Source: Hominifimenecus microfluidus
GTDB taxonomy: Bacteria; Bacillota; Clostridia; Lachnospirales; Lachnospiraceae
Reading direction: 5' to 3'
Assembly (NCBI GenBank): GCA_020687485.1
Contig: JAJEQR010000008.1
Span: 1-64,000, forward strand
Length of the DNA: 64,000 nucleotides
Both the position numbers and the translations under genes were made by a program. Every line of letters starts with the position of its first letter. Position 1 is the first letter of the stretch. The notes under the pieces were generated by a model, which was given only the letters and a program-made list of their open reading frames with translations, was not told the DNA's origin and ran no database searches. Positions 62,443-64,000 of the stretch are shown one piece after another.

Positions 62443-62487
62443 CGCTTTGGTGTACTGCTGTGTCAGAAATACCAAAACGTCCTTTAC
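62410..62487 (-). ncRNA. Candidate antisense antitoxin RNA
   Basis: Predicted from the minus-strand promoter at 62494-62522 and the shared terminator. It would be about 80 bases long, overlap the 3' end of the toxin mRNA by the terminator, and carry the complement of both direct repeats. Size and layout match RNA II of the par system (about 65 bases). It is inferred from sequence only. Confidence 0.5.
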
Positions 62488-62493
62488 GATGCA

Positions 62494-62522
62494 AGTATAG
62501 CATATGCGGTTCTAAATTGCAA
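62494..62522 (-). promoter_or_regulatory. Antisense promoter facing the toxin gene
   Basis: On the minus strand TTGCAA (62522-62517), 17 bases, TATACT (62499-62494) with TG one base before it (extended -10). It points at the shared terminator; no protein gene lies downstream of it on that strand. Confidence 0.65.
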
Positions 62523-62530
62523 TATTCAGA

Positions 62531-62710
62531 TTCCAATGTGATACGGAAAATCTAGAATCCCTTCAGGAAGACTGCAAAAGGGCGGTAGCTCAGATTGATG
62601 AGCAGGGATATGCCAGAGAATATGAAGAAGAGTACGACCATATTTTCTGTTATGGGATATTTTTTTACAAGAAACGTTGTCTGGTTGAACGGAAAAAAGA
62701 GAACAATTAA
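62531..62710 (+). pseudogene. C-terminal remnant of an AAA/PD-(D/E)XK (DUF1703) protein
   Basis: The frame ending at the TAA 62708-62710 reads SLQEDCKRAVAQIDEQGY, then a YDHIFCYGIFFYKKRCLVE end. It aligns with the last 45 residues of the full-length protein at 19272 (SLEGLAEQALQQIEEKKY, VRIGIAFRGKNAVV), and is nearer to the common form of this family. No start and no nuclease motif remain. It shows that a second member was once here. Confidence 0.65.
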
Positions 62711-62727
62711 ATCCGGATAAAAGTGCA

Positions 62728-62763
62728 GAAAGCCTTCATGAAGTTTTGTTCATGGGGGCTTTC
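62728..62763 (+). terminator. Terminator behind the remnant
   Basis: GAAAGCC-TTCATGAA and TTCATGGG-GGCTTTC form a 15-bp stem, with two G-T pairs, around GTTTTG; TTTTG follows. It would have ended the lost gene. Confidence 0.75.
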
Positions 62764-62840
62764 TTTTGTCGGGCCGTATATATAAATTCAGAGGCGTTTC
62801 GCCTGGTTGAATTTATGTAAAAAAGTTTTATAAAAAGATA

Positions 62841-62869
62841 TTGACAACAGGAAAATCCTCTGCTATAAT
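62841..62869 (+). promoter_or_regulatory. Promoter of the sulfatase gene
   Basis: Perfect TTGACA (62841-62846), 17 bases and perfect TATAAT (62864-62869), with TG for an extended -10 as well. A full consensus promoter is expected to need repression. Confidence 0.92.
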
Positions 62870-62883
62870 CAAACCATCAAAAG

Positions 62884-62898
62884 GTAAAACGGTTTTAC
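62884..62898 (+). promoter_or_regulatory. LacI-type operator-like palindrome
   Basis: GTAAAAC-G-GTTTTAC, a perfect 7-bp dyad, lies about eight bases past the expected transcription start. The A-rich arms around a CG centre are like sites of LacI-family sugar regulators in Firmicutes. A bound repressor would block the strong promoter. Confidence 0.65.
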
Positions 62899-62954
62899 AA
62901 AAAAACAAAACTAAGCGTAAGAAAAGACAGAAACATAAAACGGGAGATATGCTT

Positions 62955-64000
62955 ATGAGGGTTATTATGCTTATGTACGACACTTTATGCCGCCATATGC
63001 TTTCCACGTATGGCTGCGACTGGGTGCGTACACCGAATTTTGAACGGCTGGCGGAGCGGTCTGTTCAGTTCAACAATTCCTATGCCGGAAGCCTGCCGTG
63101 CATGCCCGCCCGGCGGGAGCTACATACCGGAAGACTGAACTTCCTGCACCGAAGCTGGGGGCCGATGGAGCCGTTCGACGATTCCATGCCGGAGATCCTG
63201 AAGAAGAACGGGATCTGGAGTCATTTGATCAGTGATCATCACCATTACTGGCAGGATGGAGGAGCGACGTATCATACGCGCTACAGCAGCTGGGAGATTA
63301 TTCGCGGGCAGGAGGGCGATCCGTACCGCGGAATTATCCGCGAACCGGACATTCCGGAATGTGTAGTGAGAAAGCCGGGGCCTTTCTTCCGCCAGGACTG
63401 GGTGAACCGCGGATTTGTGAAATCGGAATACGATATGCCGCAGTATAAGACCATGAAGGGCGGTCTGGAATTCATTCGTCAGAACCTGACGGAGGATAAC
63501 TGGTTCCTTCATATTGAGACATTCGATCCGCACGAACCGTACTTCACGCTGGAGCATTACAAGAGCCTGTATCCGCATGAATATCACGGAAAGAATTTCG
63601 ACTGGCCTCCCTACATGCCGGTGACGGAGAGCGAAGAGGAAGTCGCTCATGCCCGCTATGAATTCGCAGCGCTGATGAGCATGTGCGATCACTACCTGGG
63701 TGAGCTGCTGAATGTTATGGACGAGTTCGATATGTGGAAGGATACCATGCTGATCGTGAATACGGATCATGGCTGGCTGCTCGGTGAGCATGACTGGTGG
63801 GGCAAGTGTACGGCACCCTTCTATAATGAAGTTGCTCAGACGCCGCTGTATATCTGGGATCCCCGGTGCGGTTGCAGAGGAGAGACGAGAGAGGCTCTGG
63901 TACAGACGATCGATATGGCGCCGACAATCCTGGGAGCCTTCGGGCTGGATATTCCGGAGGATATGCAGGGATTTGACCTGGCAGAGACGATTGCTTCCGA
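62955..64000 (+). CDS. Sulfatase-family hydrolase, partial
   Basis: The gene runs off the window after 348 codons. The ATG at 62955 has GGGAG eight bases upstream; one at 62949 is too close to it. MLMYDTLCRHMLSTYG with TPNFERLA is the metal-binding start of the alkaline phosphatase superfamily, and LPCMPARRELHTGR contains C-x-P-x-R, where the Cys is turned into formylglycine in type I sulfatases. HIETFDPHEPY and NTDHGWLLGEHDWWGK carry more metal and sulfate ligands. No signal peptide, so cytoplasmic. A role in removing sulfate from imported host or diet glycans is likely, controlled by a sugar-sensing LacI protein. Confidence 0.9.
   Translation, partial: MRVIMLMYDTLCRHMLSTYGCDWVRTPNFERLAERSVQFNNSYAGSLPCMPARRELHTGRLNFLHRSWGPMEPFDDSMPEILKKNGIWSHLISDHHHYWQDGGATYHTRYSSWEIIRGQEGDPYRGIIREPDIPECVVRKPGPFFRQDWVNRGFVKSEYDMPQYKTMKGGLEFIRQNLTEDNWFLHIETFDPHEPYFTLEHYKSLYPHEYHGKNFDWPPYMPVTESEEEVAHARYEFAALMSMCDHYLGELLNVMDEFDMWKDTMLIVNTDHGWLLGEHDWWGKCTAPFYNEVAQTPLYIWDPRCGCRGETREALVQTIDMAPTILGAFGLDIPEDMQGFDLAETIAS

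Larger units (their letters stand above)
62243..62482 (+). repeat. Direct repeats of the par-like locus
   Basis: TGCTGTGT occurs at 62276-62283, where it covers the GTG start codon, and again at 62456-62463 behind the terminator, each preceded by GGTGT. ACGTCC occurs at 62243-62248 in the leader and at 62477-62482. An antisense RNA made leftward across the distal copies would be complementary to the leader and start region, as the DRa/DRb repeats do in the plasmid par system. Confidence 0.6.

Overview
The window looks like chromosomal DNA of a strictly anaerobic, low-to-moderate GC Clostridia, most likely a Lachnospiraceae-type gut bacterium. This is inferred from the two [FeFe] hydrogenases, the VanW and YkuD wall proteins, the DUF4214 modules, the AAA/PD-(D/E)XK ATPase family and the strong Firmicutes-type promoters and ribosome-binding sites. 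No rRNA, tRNA, CRISPR array or prophage was seen.

Layout. 1-1.3 kb: decayed DNA with the 3' end of an IS1380-type transposase. 1.4-4.7 kb: a membrane-anchored family 2 glycosyltransferase and a YfhO-like membrane protein. 4.7-9.8 kb: a hydrogenase operon (a fused NuoF-C-terminal/GltD-type NAD(P)-FAD Fe-S subunit, a group A [FeFe] hydrogenase and a group B-like [FeFe] hydrogenase), followed by a DtxR-family regulator with its own promoter and terminator. 10.5-19 kb: an envelope-transport operon in which a three-gene cassette (lipoprotein, permease, anchored extracytoplasmic protein) is duplicated in tandem, then a third permease, one ATPase, an M56 (BlaR1-type) protease and a BlaI-family repressor. 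19-21.1 kb: an ATPase fused to a PD-(D/E)XK nuclease domain and an N-terminal helix-turn-helix, preceded by 20-bp-phased direct repeats. 21.2-22.8 kb (minus strand): a VanW protein.

23.1-59.7 kb is one very long co-directional cell-surface polysaccharide operon of about 28 genes. It holds a polyprenyl-phosphate sugar-phosphate transferase, many GT2 and GT4 glycosyltransferases, a Stealth phosphotransferase, a Wzx-type flippase, two O-antigen-ligase/polymerase-like proteins, a Wzm/Wzt ABC exporter with a coiled-coil methyltransferase next to it, several GT-C-like multi-membrane proteins, a transglutaminase-like DUF4214 protein and two PIG-V-like mannosyltransferases. The gene set could make and export more than one glycan, since both a flippase/polymerase route and an ABC route are present. 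The operon has a good promoter at its head, another consensus promoter in the middle (43872-43900), and a hairpin at its end.

59.8-62.1 kb (minus strand) is an L,D-transpeptidase with six DUF4214 units and wall-binding repeats. 62.2-62.5 kb carries what I read as a compact type I toxin-antitoxin locus of the Fst/par type: a 32-residue hydrophobic peptide, a convergent antisense promoter, a shared bidirectional terminator and direct repeats that would make the antisense RNA complementary to the toxin start codon. A remnant of the AAA/nuclease family follows. The window ends inside a sulfatase gene with a consensus promoter and a LacI-type operator-like palindrome.

The least expected items are the Fst/par-like locus, the 20-bp-phased repeats before the HTH-ATPase-nuclease gene, and the duplicated transport cassette tied to an M56/BlaI pair with an unusual sensor domain.
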